A DNA stretch of 64,000 nucleotides from Enoplolaimus lenunculus (GCA_030248215.1 JASANG010000916.1:1-64000), one strand, 5' to 3'. Numbered from the stretch's first letter, positions 11,272 to 21,354 are shown. Notes: generated by a model not told the origin, from the sequence alone. Made by a program: numbers and translations.

Positions 11272-11484
11272 GCTTTATTCCCATGTCCAATCGTTTGCGG
11301 CGAGATCTTGCAGCTGCAATTTGCATTTTCAAGTTACATAATGGATTTTCGAACTACAGCTGACAGTTTACGCTGTACAAACTTGTGCCCACAAGTTGCA
11401 AATGCAAGTGCTCTGTGTAAAAAATTGCACGTGCAAATTGTAGCTGCGAGTTTTCGCTGTGAAACTTGATGGTATAAATGAAGC
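11272..11484. mobile_element. Family G MITE, degenerate copy
   Basis: The ends GCTTTATTCCCATG and ATAAATGAAGC are decayed forms of GCCCTATTCACACG. The interior repeats TTGCAGCTGCAA motifs. The flanks are TTAA and CTAA. Confidence 0.6.
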
Positions 11485-11879
11485 CTAATATTTTTATCTA
11501 ATCATATTCGCTTTAACAACTACAATAGGGTCGTACAAAAAATAACACCAATTAAAAAAACTTTTGCCGTGTTTGCAATTTCAAATTCATAACATTTAAC
11601 AAAATATTGCATTATAAAGGGGTCTTTAGAATTCTTTTGCCCAATCGTAAATAGCGTTCGATTTACTAATTAGACTCATGCGATTAATAGATTACATAAA
11701 TATTTAGTAAAATTTCTCTAAATATACACTTTTAGTCGAAACTAGCAATAATGTCATGGTTTTCATATACTGCGATGTATTGTATACAAGGAGATATGCT
11801 TACATGTATACCACAACATTTTGGTTGACTCAAAATAGGAACTTGTACAAGCTGTAGAGAATAACGCGGGTCAGTCGAC

Positions 11880-12000
11880 TTAGGTAGGACGGATAAAAAC
11901 TTGAGACATTTTTTAGTTAAGCAGCTAGAAAAGCAGGCATTCGGGGGGTCGTTCGAACTCACCAGCTTACTATCCGCTAGCACAAAACCTTTTACACGTA
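11880..12000 (-). mobile_element. tRNA-derived SINE-like fragment
   Basis: On the minus strand GGTGAGTTCGAACGACC is a B-box-like sequence followed by TTCTAGCTGCTTAACT. The same tail, TTAAGCAGC.GGAAAAGC, occurs beside the tRNA-like sequence at 38720-38802. No full cloverleaf can be drawn. Confidence 0.35.
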
Positions 12001-12217
12001 AGCGTTCCTTTCGAAATGCGCTATGCCCCTGTTTACTGCATTAATCTAAACACAAAATTAAGCTAAAATAGCAAATTCAGAAAAGACGTATGTGCTATTT
12101 GTATTCAAAAATTATACTTTATTACTCGGCTGGCACTAGGATAGTCAGTTTCTCCCAGATAGGTCCGAATAACCCCCAATAAAATGTTTCACGGCTCTAT
12201 AACTCCATAGTCCACGC

Positions 12218-12465
12218 GGTAAATTCCTATGAGTTAATTAATCAACTCAGAGAGAGAATTAGTTATTTCTGGTTATTTTTGAGTTAATAAATTAAACATT
12301 AACTCACTCTGAGTTGATTTAATTCTGAGTGAGTTGATTAGTTAACTCAGAATGACATAACTCAATTCAGAATTCTGAGTTCTGAAAAACATAATTCAGA
12401 GCTCAGACCCCCGAGTGGATTCAACTCATTCTGAGTTAAACTCAACTCACTGAAACTTACAGTGC
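12218..12465. mobile_element. Family E GAGTTGA-rich MITE, copy 1
   Basis: This copy is bounded by GGTAAATTCCTATGAG and CTCACTGAAACTTACAGTG. The interior is almost entirely variants of AACTCA/TGAGTT, so most of it can fold on itself. Related copies lie at 24580-24833 and 39171-39426. Confidence 0.7.
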
Positions 12466-12830
12466 ACCGAAAAAATTAAATTTGCCAAGATGGCTTCACC
12501 AAGGGTCGGCCCCGCGATTGAAGGGGTTGGGCGGTGCCTTTGTCGGCATTGCTTTATATTTTTTAGTCCTCATTAAAAAAATTAAAGTAGGCACTGCTTT
12601 ACCTGTAAATCTGATTAAATTGCTGTTCTGGAACAAACTGCCGTATGCTGTTGTAAATACCAGTATGATTGCGTGCGATACGTACTTCAAGTTTCACTGC
12701 ACCCTAAAAGTTTACTTAAAACGATTTGATTGGGCAGTATCTCTTAGATGATACGTAGGTACGAAAATATTTAATTATTAATTTTCTAACTAAAAAATCC
12801 AATGTTATTAGTAAATAACGGAAAAACATT
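12466..12830. other. Unassigned stretch with no clear gene
   Basis: Open frames of 64-89 codons exist on both strands (12482-12751 plus, 12496-12690 minus) but overlap, lack family motifs and have no good splice sites. A hydrophobic run, GGAFVGIALYFLVLIKKIK, on the plus strand is the only coding-like hint. Confidence 0.3.
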
Positions 12831-12973
12831 GGCCCTTGTAGATAGAGCGTTTTTCTGCGGGACTGCAATAGAGTAAGCTGTCGCTTTTGGCTAATTAATT
12901 TGCTTAGACTTAGGCTTAAGTATAAACTCATTTTTACGCTTACGTTGAGGCTTAGGCTTAGGAATATGCGTAA

Positions 12974-13026
<53 letters not shown>

Positions 13027-13056
13027 TACTGTTATGGCCCTGTTCAATACATTGGC
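12831..13056 (-). mobile_element. Family A MITE carrying an (AT)n microsatellite
   Basis: The left end GGCCCTTGTAGATAGAGCG and the right end TGTTCAATACATTGGC mark the copy. About 50 bp of uninterrupted AT dinucleotide (12978-13025) replaces part of the interior, producing a Tyr/Ile alternating frame that is not a gene. Confidence 0.75.
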
Positions 13057-13087
13057 TATAAGGGCAAAAATAATTATACACATAGTA

Positions 13088-13144
13088 TGGTGCATTACAT
13101 ACATTGCGCTGAGTTGCTTATAGTTAACTTTGTGTGAGAAGGGG
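13088..13144. mobile_element. Family C MITE, right-end fragment
   Basis: Only the terminal 55 bp remain: CATTGCGCTGAGTTGCTTAT...TGTGAGAAGGGG followed by TTAA. Confidence 0.55.
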
Positions 13145-13200
13145 TTAAGTCTAGAAATTATACACCGGTATAACTTTTATTTAATACAAAATAACTGGTT

Positions 13201-13336
13201 TTAGCTTACATATCCAGTTGATCCCACAGTTTCAGCTAAATCACGGTATACTTTGAATTCTGGAAAACACATAAAATCTGGATCGCCGTCTTTGTTTTCA
13301 TCTAAGCCGCCCCAATCGTTGACACAAATGTTGCGT
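13201..13336 (-). CDS. Secreted cysteine-rich protein, probable last exon
   Basis: After a TAATTTTAG acceptor the frame reads NICVNDWGGLDENKDGDPDF and then MCFPEFKVYRDLAETVGSTGYVS, stopping at TAA (13201-13203). A GTAAGC donor at 13209 is an alternative end. It needs a phase-2 upstream donor, while the nearest assembled exon (13582-13658) ends in phase 1, so an exon may be missing or that donor is wrong. Two cysteines flank an acidic DENKDGDPD segment that looks like a calcium-loop, but this is only a resemblance. Confidence 0.45.
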
Positions 13337-13375
13337 CTAAAATTATTGCACCTGTGTCTAGGACAAGTGTTTGAC

Positions 13376-13550
13376 GCCGTAACAGAAGCATAAACATATT
13401 CCTAAAAGCCTAACCATAAGTCTGACGTAGCAATGAGCTTATATACCTTAGCCTAATCTCTTAAGAGTAAGCAAAAAATTAGTCTAAAGCTTGAGGTTGC
13501 TCTATTCCAGTCCCCCAAAAACCGCTCCGCCCCCGATCTTTACATGGGCC
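13376..13550 (+). mobile_element. Family A MITE, left-truncated
   Basis: The copy begins inside GCCGTAACAGAAGCATAAAC, has sparse CCTAAG-like units and ends with GATCTTTACATGGGCC. It lies between exons of the minus-strand secreted gene. Confidence 0.7.
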
Positions 13551-13581
13551 ATATTTTCCAATGCATTTGAAACCTTATTAC

Positions 13582-15773
13582 TAGCTACGATCCTATTGTT
13601 TCCGTAACGAACAATTCGGTCTGGACCAGCTATCCAGCCGGCTAAAAATGTAGGAGACCTAAAAGAGAGCTGTGATATTGGCCTCGTAGCCGACTTGGAG
13701 AGCGTGACCAATCTCATATATCACGCCAAAAATTTAGATGGGTCACTCCTAAAGAGTTCTAAGTTCACTTTTAGGTTCACAGCGGCGAAATTTGGCAACG
13801 AGAACTGGCAGCTGCAAATTTACAAGGGCAAATTTATATTAATAGAAAGAACTGGCAGCTGTAAAACTTGTGACTGTACAAGCTATATTACAAAACTTGC
13901 AGCTGTAAGTTCTTGCTGCAAAAAATGTTGCACGTGTGAATACGGCTTACTTGATCTAATCTGTATAGAAACGTCATAAAAACTTGAAAATTACTTCTAA
14001 CGGAAACTTATTTAAAACAAACTTCAATAAACTATTAATATAATGTAAGTCTCATTTCGCAGTTTTGATAATTACGCCCCCTAAGTACAGTCTATTCGTC
14101 CAGAAAAGTTAAAAATTTTCAAAACGTACCTCTGTAGCGATTGATATCCCAGCCTTTTTGGACACGACAAACTTGTGACGTTGGTCAAATTGTTGAATTT
14201 GTTGATGAAATTGTTGCAAAAGTCACAAAAGTAACTGAAACAAAAACCACGAACGTAGCCATGATTTCATTACTGGACGAGATGACGTCATAAAACGTGT
14301 TCAGCCAACGTCATAAAAAGTCACTACACACATCAACTCGTGAGAAAATATATTTTCGTACGTATACCACTAAAGCAATGTCGGTTCAGTTAATAGGATA
14401 ACATCAACTACTAGTGTGTGGTAGTGAAACGCACAGGGCTTCCTAGTTTCAATTTATTCACAAAATGAAATTTTTCCAAAACCATTGGGGGGTTTATACA
14501 GGGAGGTAAGTAGGTTATGTATGTACGTCTAAAAATGTTTCGCTCGTTGCACACTCTAGCACAAATTTAAATTTGAAGTTATCTTATCCTAGAAAAATTC
14601 AGACCAGGCAGTGGTGTACAAATATTCAAAAATGGTTGCGCTTCCAGAAATCTTACTGAAGGATTTACTAAGCTGTGCTTGAATACTTACTTAAGTGTCA
14701 GGGTTTACTACGAAATAGTTAACTTTTCAAACAACAATAGAAAAATGGGAAATTTGACCTAGTGTCAGAAGTAGAAAACAAAAGTTTTCCGTTATATTAA
14801 GAAGGTACCATGGATCTATAGTCTCGCTTAGACCAAGGTTAATATATCTAAACTGCTTGTCTATAGTACGCAGAGGCGTACCGACGGTGACGTTGGACCA
14901 GGACCCCAGTCAGAATCAACCAATGCGTCACAATTTTAGATAGAAAATTTACACCTGGCTTGTAACATCAGATTTAGTCTGTGAGTAAAGTATTCGCTTA
15001 ACTTAAGTACGCTTTTACACGCAATGAAGTATATAGTACTTAAGTATGGTTTCAGAAACCCAGACAATGTATACCAAAAAGGTCCAACATAAAATCGTTG
15101 ACTTTATGACTTCGTTGAAACTGAAGCTAAGGCTATAAAATGGCCTTAATAGTTTAACGCTTAGCTTAAAATTTAGATTTATCCATTAATATATAAACAA
15201 ACTGTTGTTGACAAAAAATTTTCAGTTCCAAGAAGGGTCCGCAAGGAGGCGAACATTTTGACCTTAAAAATCGAATTTTTCAAAAATTCCAATTTGGACG
15301 TAGACTGATCAGGCTAAGTGATTATAAGCTGAAATATGCAAAAGTTTTCAAAATCCAACATGTTTGGGGAAACCGCAGGATAGAGGATAACAGAAAATCT
15401 TTAACCTTAATTTTTAATCAAAAACTAACTGGCCCATTAACTAGCGAAATTGTAGTGCACCAAACGATGCAATTTTTGAAAAGATGAAACATTTCACTAA
15501 ACGAAATTGCCGGAACTTTTCGGCAACCAATTCTACGCGAAGCCGGGACCGGAATGAAATTGTGGAGAATTCTAAGTACACACTTTTGTTGACAGTTTAC
15601 CAGTTACTTCCATATCCACCACATCCTTTATTGTCGGTCCCTTGACATTCGAGTTGTTTAAAAAAGTTAAACGTATTATCTTCGGTCATCGTCCAATTAA
15701 TATGAACCATAAGGTTCGATTCACCATTTTCCAACTCGTGTGTAAGGTTGGTTTGTTTAACGAACATATTTGC
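13582..15773 (-). CDS. Secreted cysteine-rich protein of unknown family (three phase-linked exons)
   Basis: Exons 15601-15773, 14130-14234 and 13582-13658 join without breaking frame. Together they encode ANMFVKQTNLTHELENGESN, then MVHINWTMTEDNTFNFFKQL, ECQGTDNKGCGGYGSNCYFC, DFCNNFINKFNNLTNVTSLS, CPKRLGYQSLQRSPTFLAGW and IAGPDRIVRYGNNRIVA. There are eight cysteines and several N-x-S/T sites (NLT, NWT, NLT, NVT), which points to a secreted glycoprotein. The 15601 exon acceptor is GATTTCAG; the 14130 exon has a strong TTTTTGTTTCAG acceptor and a GTACGT donor. An alternative frame of the middle exon resembles a lipocalin start (CRVQKGWDINRYRG) but has a TGA upstream and breaks the linkage. I do not recognise the family. 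A start with signal peptide was not joined; 17829-18141 is the candidate. Confidence 0.5.
13785..13946. mobile_element. Family G MITE, degenerate copy
   Basis: The right end GCACGTGTGAATACGGC and inner AACTTGCAGCTGTAAG blocks match family G; the left end is unclear. Its plus-strand open frame of 94 codons is a by-product. Confidence 0.5.
14240..15600. other. Intron of the secreted gene, no clear feature
   Basis: The 1.4-kb stretch between exons shows no recognised transposon end, no tandem repeat and no open frame with family motifs. A short run ATGGCTACGTTCGTGG (minus strand, ATG at 14259-14261) begins a hydrophobic 25-codon frame that ends in TGA before the next exon. Confidence 0.4.
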
Positions 15774-16447
15774 CTGAAATCAGCGGCCGATCCAGAAATT
15801 TCTGTCACTTAAACCCACCCGATATGACTAAGTACAGTGACAAAAACTCTCAAGCCAAGTGATCATGAAGCTAACCGGGCACTTTAGTAGTAAATCTTAG
15901 CCAAAAATGTAGTTTTTATTTCGGTTGGAGGTTCAGGCTTAATATATTGTCTGTTGCTAGTTTAATAGGCCCATTGACTGTAATAGAGCAAGCTTAAGCT
16001 TATGAAACGTATTTATTAATGGTTTTGTTTGGAACCTGTTCATATGTGGTGTACGCGGATAATTTTTGGATAAGCATTTTTGCGAGCTATCCTGATGAGA
16101 TTGGGATTTTATTTTAGCAGCAATTCGCTTGCAATAGTTTAGGTTGGTCTTGAAGTAAGATATTTATATTTCGGAATTTTCCGGCACATATACAGCAAAG
16201 AGAACTGTTCCAGAAATTTCTGACGTGAGGCCGCGTGATGTATTATTTTGAAAATAGCTCGCGAGCTGGATACAATCGCGATGCATAAACGCAATTTTAG
16301 CACTAAATCTTTAATACAATAAATATTACGGATTTTGATTCCTGTTTGGCAACCGTGGTCTCAGTGGCTCCATTTGATCCTATTGTGATACAGAAAAAAT
16401 GACAAATTTTTTACGCTTAAATCTTTCTTGATATTTTTACTTACATC

Positions 16448-16601
16448 GGCCTATGTATAGAACGAAGCCGGAACCGTAGTACCTATAAGCATATTCCTAA
16501 GACTAAGCCTAAGCCTAAGCAAAAAAATTAGTCTAAAGCTTAACCTGACACTATTAAGGCCCCTCCGGAAAACGATCCGGCACTGTTCTATGCATGGGCC
16601 C
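16448..16601 (+). mobile_element. Family A MITE with perfect 8-bp target duplication
   Basis: The element starts GGCCTATGTATAGAACG and ends TGTTCTATGCATGGGC. It is flanked by CTTACATC at 16440-16447 and 16602-16609, identical at all eight positions. Confidence 0.9.
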
Positions 16602-16796
16602 TTACATCAATATCGAAACAACCTGGAAACTCAAGAACTTCTCTTGATATCAAGTGACGTGAGTTTGAGTTGTAGAGTTTGAGATCACGTAAATGCAAAT
16701 GTTGACGGCCATAATCTGAAAAATGATGTCACGACAGTTCGTCATCTGACAGCTCGTCACCTGACAAGTTGCGTTAATCTGAATTCAGCGCTCGTC

Positions 16797-16915
16797 ACTT
16801 ACGCTTTGACTTAGGCTTAGGATTACGCTTAGAATTATGTGCATTTATTTATTCATAGGCTTCAAGACACTGTTGGGCGACAAATTCTTGTATGCCGAAT
16901 TGTCGTAGGTAGATT
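16797..16915 (-). mobile_element. TTAGGC fragment joined to a GTTGGGCGACAA repeat
   Basis: Degenerate TTAGGC units run into CACTGTTGGGCGACAAATT. The latter sequence recurs at 36440 and 46740 as GTTGGTCAACAAG and GTTGGGCGACAATTG, so a further small repeat family with CGACAA ends seems to exist. Confidence 0.4.
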
Positions 16916-17114
16916 CCTGAAAAATATTCAATAGTCAAGTGAAAATTTCAGTGTTATTTGACGCCATTTCTGTATAGTCTTTGACCGTATAACACTTATC
17001 ACCAGTTAGGGATTGGTTAGAAAACTGACGAGCATTCTGCAATTTCCCATGTCAAAAATGGTACAGATATACGGCAAATAAAATTCGAATAATCAACTTA
17101 ATTTCTAACCTCAC

Positions 17115-17164
17115 CATCTGCTTGTTCGAAAGTTGAAACAGCTAACACCAACTGGTCGTAGGTG
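17115..17164 (-). CDS. Possible small exon of the secreted gene
   Basis: A 50-bp minus-strand segment lies between CGTGTGCAG and a GTGAGG donor and reads TYDQLVLAVSTFEQAD. Its phase fits neither the 17829 nor the 15773 exon directly, so it may be spurious. Confidence 0.2.
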
Positions 17165-17378
17165 CTGCACACGTTCGAAAATACAGGGACTCACTTAAAG
17201 TATTTGCTTGAGCTGCGTTTACATACTTGGCATCAAGAGTTTAAATCACCGACGTTTCAGTAAATGCTTAAGAAATTGCCAATTTTGAGCGATTAAGATA
17301 AAAGAAAACCCTATTTTTGTAATTTGTCAAGAAAGTACCTGCTAAAGCCCAATATTCTAATGGTTTTTTAAGTTAAAA

Positions 17379-17783
17379 GTACACACAAAATAAATATTCT
17401 TATATTTCAAAGCTTCCACTTTCTTAAATTTTCAAGACATAAACGTCTTGATCGTTTCTTAAATTTTTATATTCAAGAATTTATTTTCTGATTTTATGAA
17501 TGTAAAAAAGTTGCTTCGTTTATATTGTTAACAGAGTATATAAATAATCGAATTTCAAAGATATTTCGGGTTTATAGCTCATGCTTCCTCAACCTAAGTT
17601 TACGTCTTGGACGTATCTTAGGTTGTAAAATTAGGGTATTTGGTTGAGCTTTAGCCCTCAATTTTGGAGTGGTTTAAGTCTTGAATTCAATTTCATATAT
17701 GTCTATAGTCTGTATGAAGACATAATTGTTTTAAATTTCAGACAATATGTCTTGAAAACAAGACAATTTATTTTGTGTGTTTC
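17379..17783 (+). mobile_element. Family K MITE with central AACCTAAG hairpin
   Basis: The ends GTACACACAAAATAAAT and ATTTATTTTGTGTGTTTC are inverted. In the middle AACCTAAG...CTTAGGTT encloses ACGTC/GACGT, a hairpin-like core at 17589-17623. A reversed copy occupies 39556-40171 and is split by a family D element. Confidence 0.7.
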
Positions 17784-17828
17784 GGCCACAACCGATTTCA
17801 AAATTTCACTGAAAATACCTTAACTTAC

Positions 17829-18141
17829 TTCCAAGACAATTTTCAACTTCGCCACGTTTAACCAAATAAAATCGTTTGATAATTTTGCCCGTTTCTCGAC
17901 GTTGTTGTTCACAACGGCGTATATCGGCCAGTTCAGCGCCGTAATAATCAGACCTTTTCCTAGCGTCACATTCGTACCGCAGTTGGCCAACGAGCAAAAC
18001 GTGAATTAAAATCGCTGGCGAAGATGCGATAAAATCACGAAAAATTGTTAAAATTTGACGTAAGAATTTAGCAAAAATCAGCTGAATTTCAACATTTCTG
18101 CAATGATTTGGTGTTGAGAAATTTTTAAACGCAAGTTGCAT
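17829..18141 (-). CDS. Possible first exon of a secreted or membrane protein
   Basis: From an ATG at 18141 the frame runs 104 codons to a GTAAGT donor. A hydrophobic stretch (FIASSPAILIHVLLVGQL) precedes RYECDARKRSDYYGAELADI and then RRCEQQRRETGKIIKRFYLV, KRGEVENCLG. The hydrophobic stretch could be a late signal peptide or signal anchor; a start further inside is also possible. It lies upstream of, and on the same strand as, the cysteine-rich exons at 15773-13201, and may open that gene, but phase-1 exit does not join the 15773 exon without an intermediate exon. Family unknown. Confidence 0.4.
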
Positions 18142-18573
18142 TTTATATTTTACACAAATATTTCAATCGTTAAACGACAAACTTTGTATACATCACTTTT
18201 AGTCAACCGTACACATGTTGTGCGTTTATAGAAAAATCACTCTGACAAATATCTAAATGGGGCCGCCCACCAAAGGTCCTGGCACACCAACTCGGATCAA
18301 AACTAAAATTTGTATTATGATTTAGTGCTAAAATAGTGTTTGCTTTCTACCTCGCTTCGCTTGCGACACGTATTTCACTATATTTCTCAGTGTTCCCTGT
18401 TCAAAATTTCTCGATACGCCTCTGAGAATAGTTCGTTGCATTTTCTAAGTTCATGAGTGCAAATCATAAAAATCAACTGTTTGCAGTAAAAGAGTTGATT
18501 TTTTTTGCGTATTTTTTTCGTACAGAAACTAAAACATACACGTACTGTATCTTGCAGAAAAGAGTCATAGAAC

Positions 18574-18758
18574 GGCCCATGTTACTTTAAGGGACGTCCA
18601 GGTTTCTGTTGGCTCTGTAAAAAGAGCGTTTAGATTGTAGATTACATTTTTTTGCTTAGGCTTAGGCTTATGCTTAGGCTTAGGAACACATTTTTGCAAC
18701 GCTTAGGCTTTGGCTTAGGCTTAGGAATACGCTTAATCTACTATTATGCCCCTTAAAG
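18574..18758 (-). mobile_element. Family B MITE
   Basis: The left end GGCCCATGTTACTTTAAGGG and the right end TTATGCCCCTTAAAG are inverted. The interior has two TTAGGC arrays separated by AACACATTTTTGCAACG, which is the family B signature. Confidence 0.8.
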
Positions 18759-18863
18759 ACCCCCCAAGTGTATAAACAGAAAGGGCTGTATTTTATGCAA
18801 ACAAATTTCATGAACAAATTGAAGTAATACGAGATACAGTTGGTGACTTTTGATAATTGTCAG

Positions 18864-18949
18864 GCGCCGCTAATTTGATAAACTTTTATTATCAGTTGGA
18901 ATACTGTGGCGTACGGCGCCTATCGCCTGATAAAAATGAATATCGTCAG
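18864..18949 (+). CDS. Candidate further exon of the laminin G gene
   Basis: The acceptor GATAATTGTCAG and donor GTAATT enclose 86 bp that reads (G)AANLINFYYQLEYCGVRRLS then PDKNEYRQ. Its entry phase (1) is exactly what the exon at 9346-9435 needs, and a Tyr/Cys-rich tail after ING is usual in laminin G proteins. The intervening 9.4 kb would have to be one intron that contains the minus-strand secreted gene. A 28-bp exon at 19627-19654 would also fit next. Without transcripts this stays tentative. Confidence 0.4.
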
Positions 18950-19012
18950 GTAATTTCTCGATCTGCCGCAGATTCAGTTCCCCACTCAGGTTGCGTTACC
19001 AACATTTTTATT

Positions 19013-19521
19013 GGCCAATGTATAGAACAGAGCCGGAACAGAAGTATAAGCATATTCCTAAGCCTAAGCCTAAAAGCCTAAGCCTAAGCCTAAGCCTAAA
19101 AGCCTAGCCTAAGCCTAAGCCTAAGGTTAAGCCTTAACCTAAGCATAAGCCTAAGCCTAAGCCCATGCCTATACCTACGCCTAAGCCTAAGCCTAAGCCT
19201 AAGCCTAAGCCTAAGCCTAAGCCTAAGCCTAAGCCTAAAAGCCTAGCCTAAGCCTAAGTCTAAGGTTAAGCCTAAACCTAAGCATAAGCCTAAGCCTAAG
19301 CCCATGCCTATACCTACGCCTAAGCCTAAGGCTAAGCATAAAAATGAGGCTACATCTAAGCCTAAAGCCTAAGTCTAAGCCTAAGCCTAAGCATAAGACT
19401 GAGGCTACATCTAAGCCTAAGCCTAAGTCTAAACCTAAGCCTAAACAAAAAACAAGTCTAAACCTTAAGCTTACTGTATTACAGTTCCGCCGGAAAATGT
19501 TCCGGCCCTGTTGTATACATG
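19013..19521 (+). mobile_element. Family A MITE with greatly expanded TTAGGC array
   Basis: The ends GGCCAATGTATAGAACAG and GTTCCGGCCCTGTTGTATACAT are ordinary family A ends, but the interior holds about 380 bp of CCTAAG units at 19061-19440, including a perfect run of about ten units near 19185-19232. The array itself contains a repeated block of about 160 bp (19080-19240 and 19236-19380). A plus-strand frame coding KPKPKSKP repeats is a by-product. Confidence 0.9.
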
Positions 19522-19792
19522 TAACTTTTTATGATAGAAAATTTTTTACAAATAGTTTAGTTTTACATTTGACTAAATTTGAAACACAAAAGTACGTCGC
19601 TTTTAAAGTTGATGAACTTCTTGCAGCCTAAATTTATCAGAACAAAACTAAACGGTAAGAGCATAGCGGAAGGAAAGTTGAGTAAAGCTGATCATCACCT
19701 AAAACGTTGTCTCCCCAAATGAGTCAATGTCAAGGCTACGGCGCCTGCGAGGAACCGTTGGGGACGTTCCCTACCAAAATTAGGCCCATGTA

Positions 19793-19977
19793 AGATCAGG
19801 ACTGGAACGTTTTTCTGTGGGACTAGAAAAGAGAAAGTTTAAGCTTTAGACTAATTTCTTTGCTTGGCTTAGGCTTAGGCTTAGGCTTAAGCATATCACA
19901 TTGTTACGCTTAAGATTAGGCTTAGGCTTAGGAATATGTTTACAATACTGTTCCGGCCCCTGTTCTTTACATTGGCC
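19793..19977 (-). mobile_element. Family A MITE with 8-bp target duplication
   Basis: The ends GGCCCATGTAAGATCAGG and CCTGTTCTTTACATTGGCC bound the copy. Flanks CAAAATTA (19785-19792) and CAAAATTT (19978-19985) agree at seven of eight bases. Confidence 0.9.
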
Positions 19978-20284
19978 CAAAATTTTCACCCACTGACTGA
20001 AATATTTGGCTAAAGAATAAAAAGATTTCTACGCATTAAAAATTTTTCTTGACTTTCGCGGAATCTGCCAGCACCTACTATAAACAATTCCTCGTTGCGG
20101 ACCTGATCCATGGGTAAAAAGTTTTACTGTCGAAAAAAGGCCGTTTTCAAAAATTTGGCTCCCTCTAAACCTTTTCGGACGTCTCTGTGATATTGGGTTA
20201 GCCATGCGCCATAGTTAAAGTATTGAAATGTTTCTAGATAAAGTGAAGTTCAAAAATGTCACGCGCATGCACCACGCAAAATTC

Positions 20285-20402
20285 GACCAATGGTACTTTT
20301 ACGGGCGTAACAGTAGATTAAGCGTATTCCTAAGCCTAAGCCTAAGCCTAAGCGTTGCAAAAATGCGTTCCGTTCCTAAGCCTAAGCCTAAGGTGCTATG
20401 CA
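20285..20402 (+). mobile_element. Family B MITE, right-truncated
   Basis: The copy has GACCAATGGTACTTTTACGGGCGTAACAGTAG and two CCTAAG arrays around GTTGCAAAAATGCGTTC, then stops before the right end. Confidence 0.7.
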
Positions 20403-20700
20403 ACAATGTGTGTTGCATAGTGTTGCGTAAAATATTTTATTTATATACCGTTTGAAAAACAGTAATTAAAAACTTTTAAAATTTTAATAACCAAGAGTCC
20501 GAATCTATAGTTGTTTGGCTTGCTCACAGTTTACTTCCTGAATTATATATACATATATATATATCATAAACTCAAATTCGAACTTGGCAAAAAGTTAACA
20601 CAATCACAGCGTTAAGTTGCGTTCTACTACTTAAATTTGGAAGCTACCTTAGTACATTATAATAGAAAATTGAACAACAATCGCTAATCCACCACATTTG

Positions 20701-20768
20701 GCGTCCAAAGTAGGGCTCCAAACCCACGACTCTGGGATTAACAGTCCCATGCTCTAGCGACTAAGTAC
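20701..20768 (-). tRNA. tRNA-Lys-like fragment, 5' part missing
   Basis: On the minus strand TAGAGCATGGGACTGTTAATCC and then GAGTCGTGGGTTTGGAGCCC match the 3' two thirds of a eukaryotic tRNA-Lys. The anticodon stem GGGAC/TCCCA-like and T stem GTGGG/CCCTAC are recognisable. The anticodon position reads GTT rather than CTT, and the acceptor-strand 5' half and D arm are replaced by unrelated AT-rich DNA. It is a pseudogene or the head of a SINE, not a working tRNA. Confidence 0.55.
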
Positions 20769-20944
20769 ATATACATATATACGTCACATTGATTAATTCA
20801 ATTTATTCTTGCTACACGGCCGTGTAAATATTTGTTCTTTGTAAGTTATCCATTGGTTGATTACTGGAAAATAGCAAAAAAAAGACAAATTTTTAACTTT
20901 TAAAAATATAAAACATTCAGTGTTTGGACTGTAAAAAAAGTGAG

Positions 20945-21060
20945 TTTAAATTTAAAGCCAATATTTTTTGCTTTAGGCTTAGGCTTTAGGCTTTGGTTTA
21001 CACTTTTTCCAACGATTGAGTTTTGTATTAGGCTTAGGAATATGCTGTACAGTTTACGGG
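20945..21060 (-). mobile_element. Family B-like fragment
   Basis: Degenerate TTAGGC units flank a TTTTTCCAACGA block, as in family B; the ends are missing. Confidence 0.45.
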
Positions 21061-21354
21061 TTTGAAGGAACATTTGTCAATATTATATTGAAACGCTTGC
21101 TTAATGAACTAATATGCAAATAGCATATTTAAAAATTTGCCAATACCTTTTTGAAAATCAACAATTTAAATTCTCTTTTAAATTGTGACCACCATCAATA
21201 TTAATTCGCCGGTATATAGCGGTAAAATGTTTAAAGCCTAGGAAAATTATCAACCGATTTGAGCCCTTTGAGAAGTGTCCCACCCTCATACAACCCTCCA
21301 CATCGTAGTATCATTTCAGCTTTACTGAGGAACAGAAAATGGTCTATGGAATTG

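Noticed and set aside
11732-11983. 83-codon minus frame
   Set aside because: It overlaps a SINE-like B-box sequence and has no motif or splice site.
12716-13081. 121-codon minus frame with Tyr/Ile repeats
   Set aside because: Caused by the (AT)n microsatellite in a family A MITE.
13695-13979. Cysteine-rich 94-codon plus frame
   Set aside because: It lies over a decayed family G MITE and antisense to an exon of the secreted gene, and has no splice support.
14129-14261. Lipocalin first exon (CRVQKGWDINRYRG)
   Set aside because: That frame has a TGA between the hydrophobic start and the motif; the alternative frame joins neighbouring exons in phase.
19061-19440. True telomere or chromosome end
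   Set aside because: The TTAGGC array is bounded on both sides by normal family A transposon ends and single-copy DNA, so it is interstitial.
19344-19631. Lys/Pro-rich KPKPKSKP protein
   Set aside because: Translation of CCTAAG repeats within a MITE; similar frames appear at 22142 and 25633 for the same reason.
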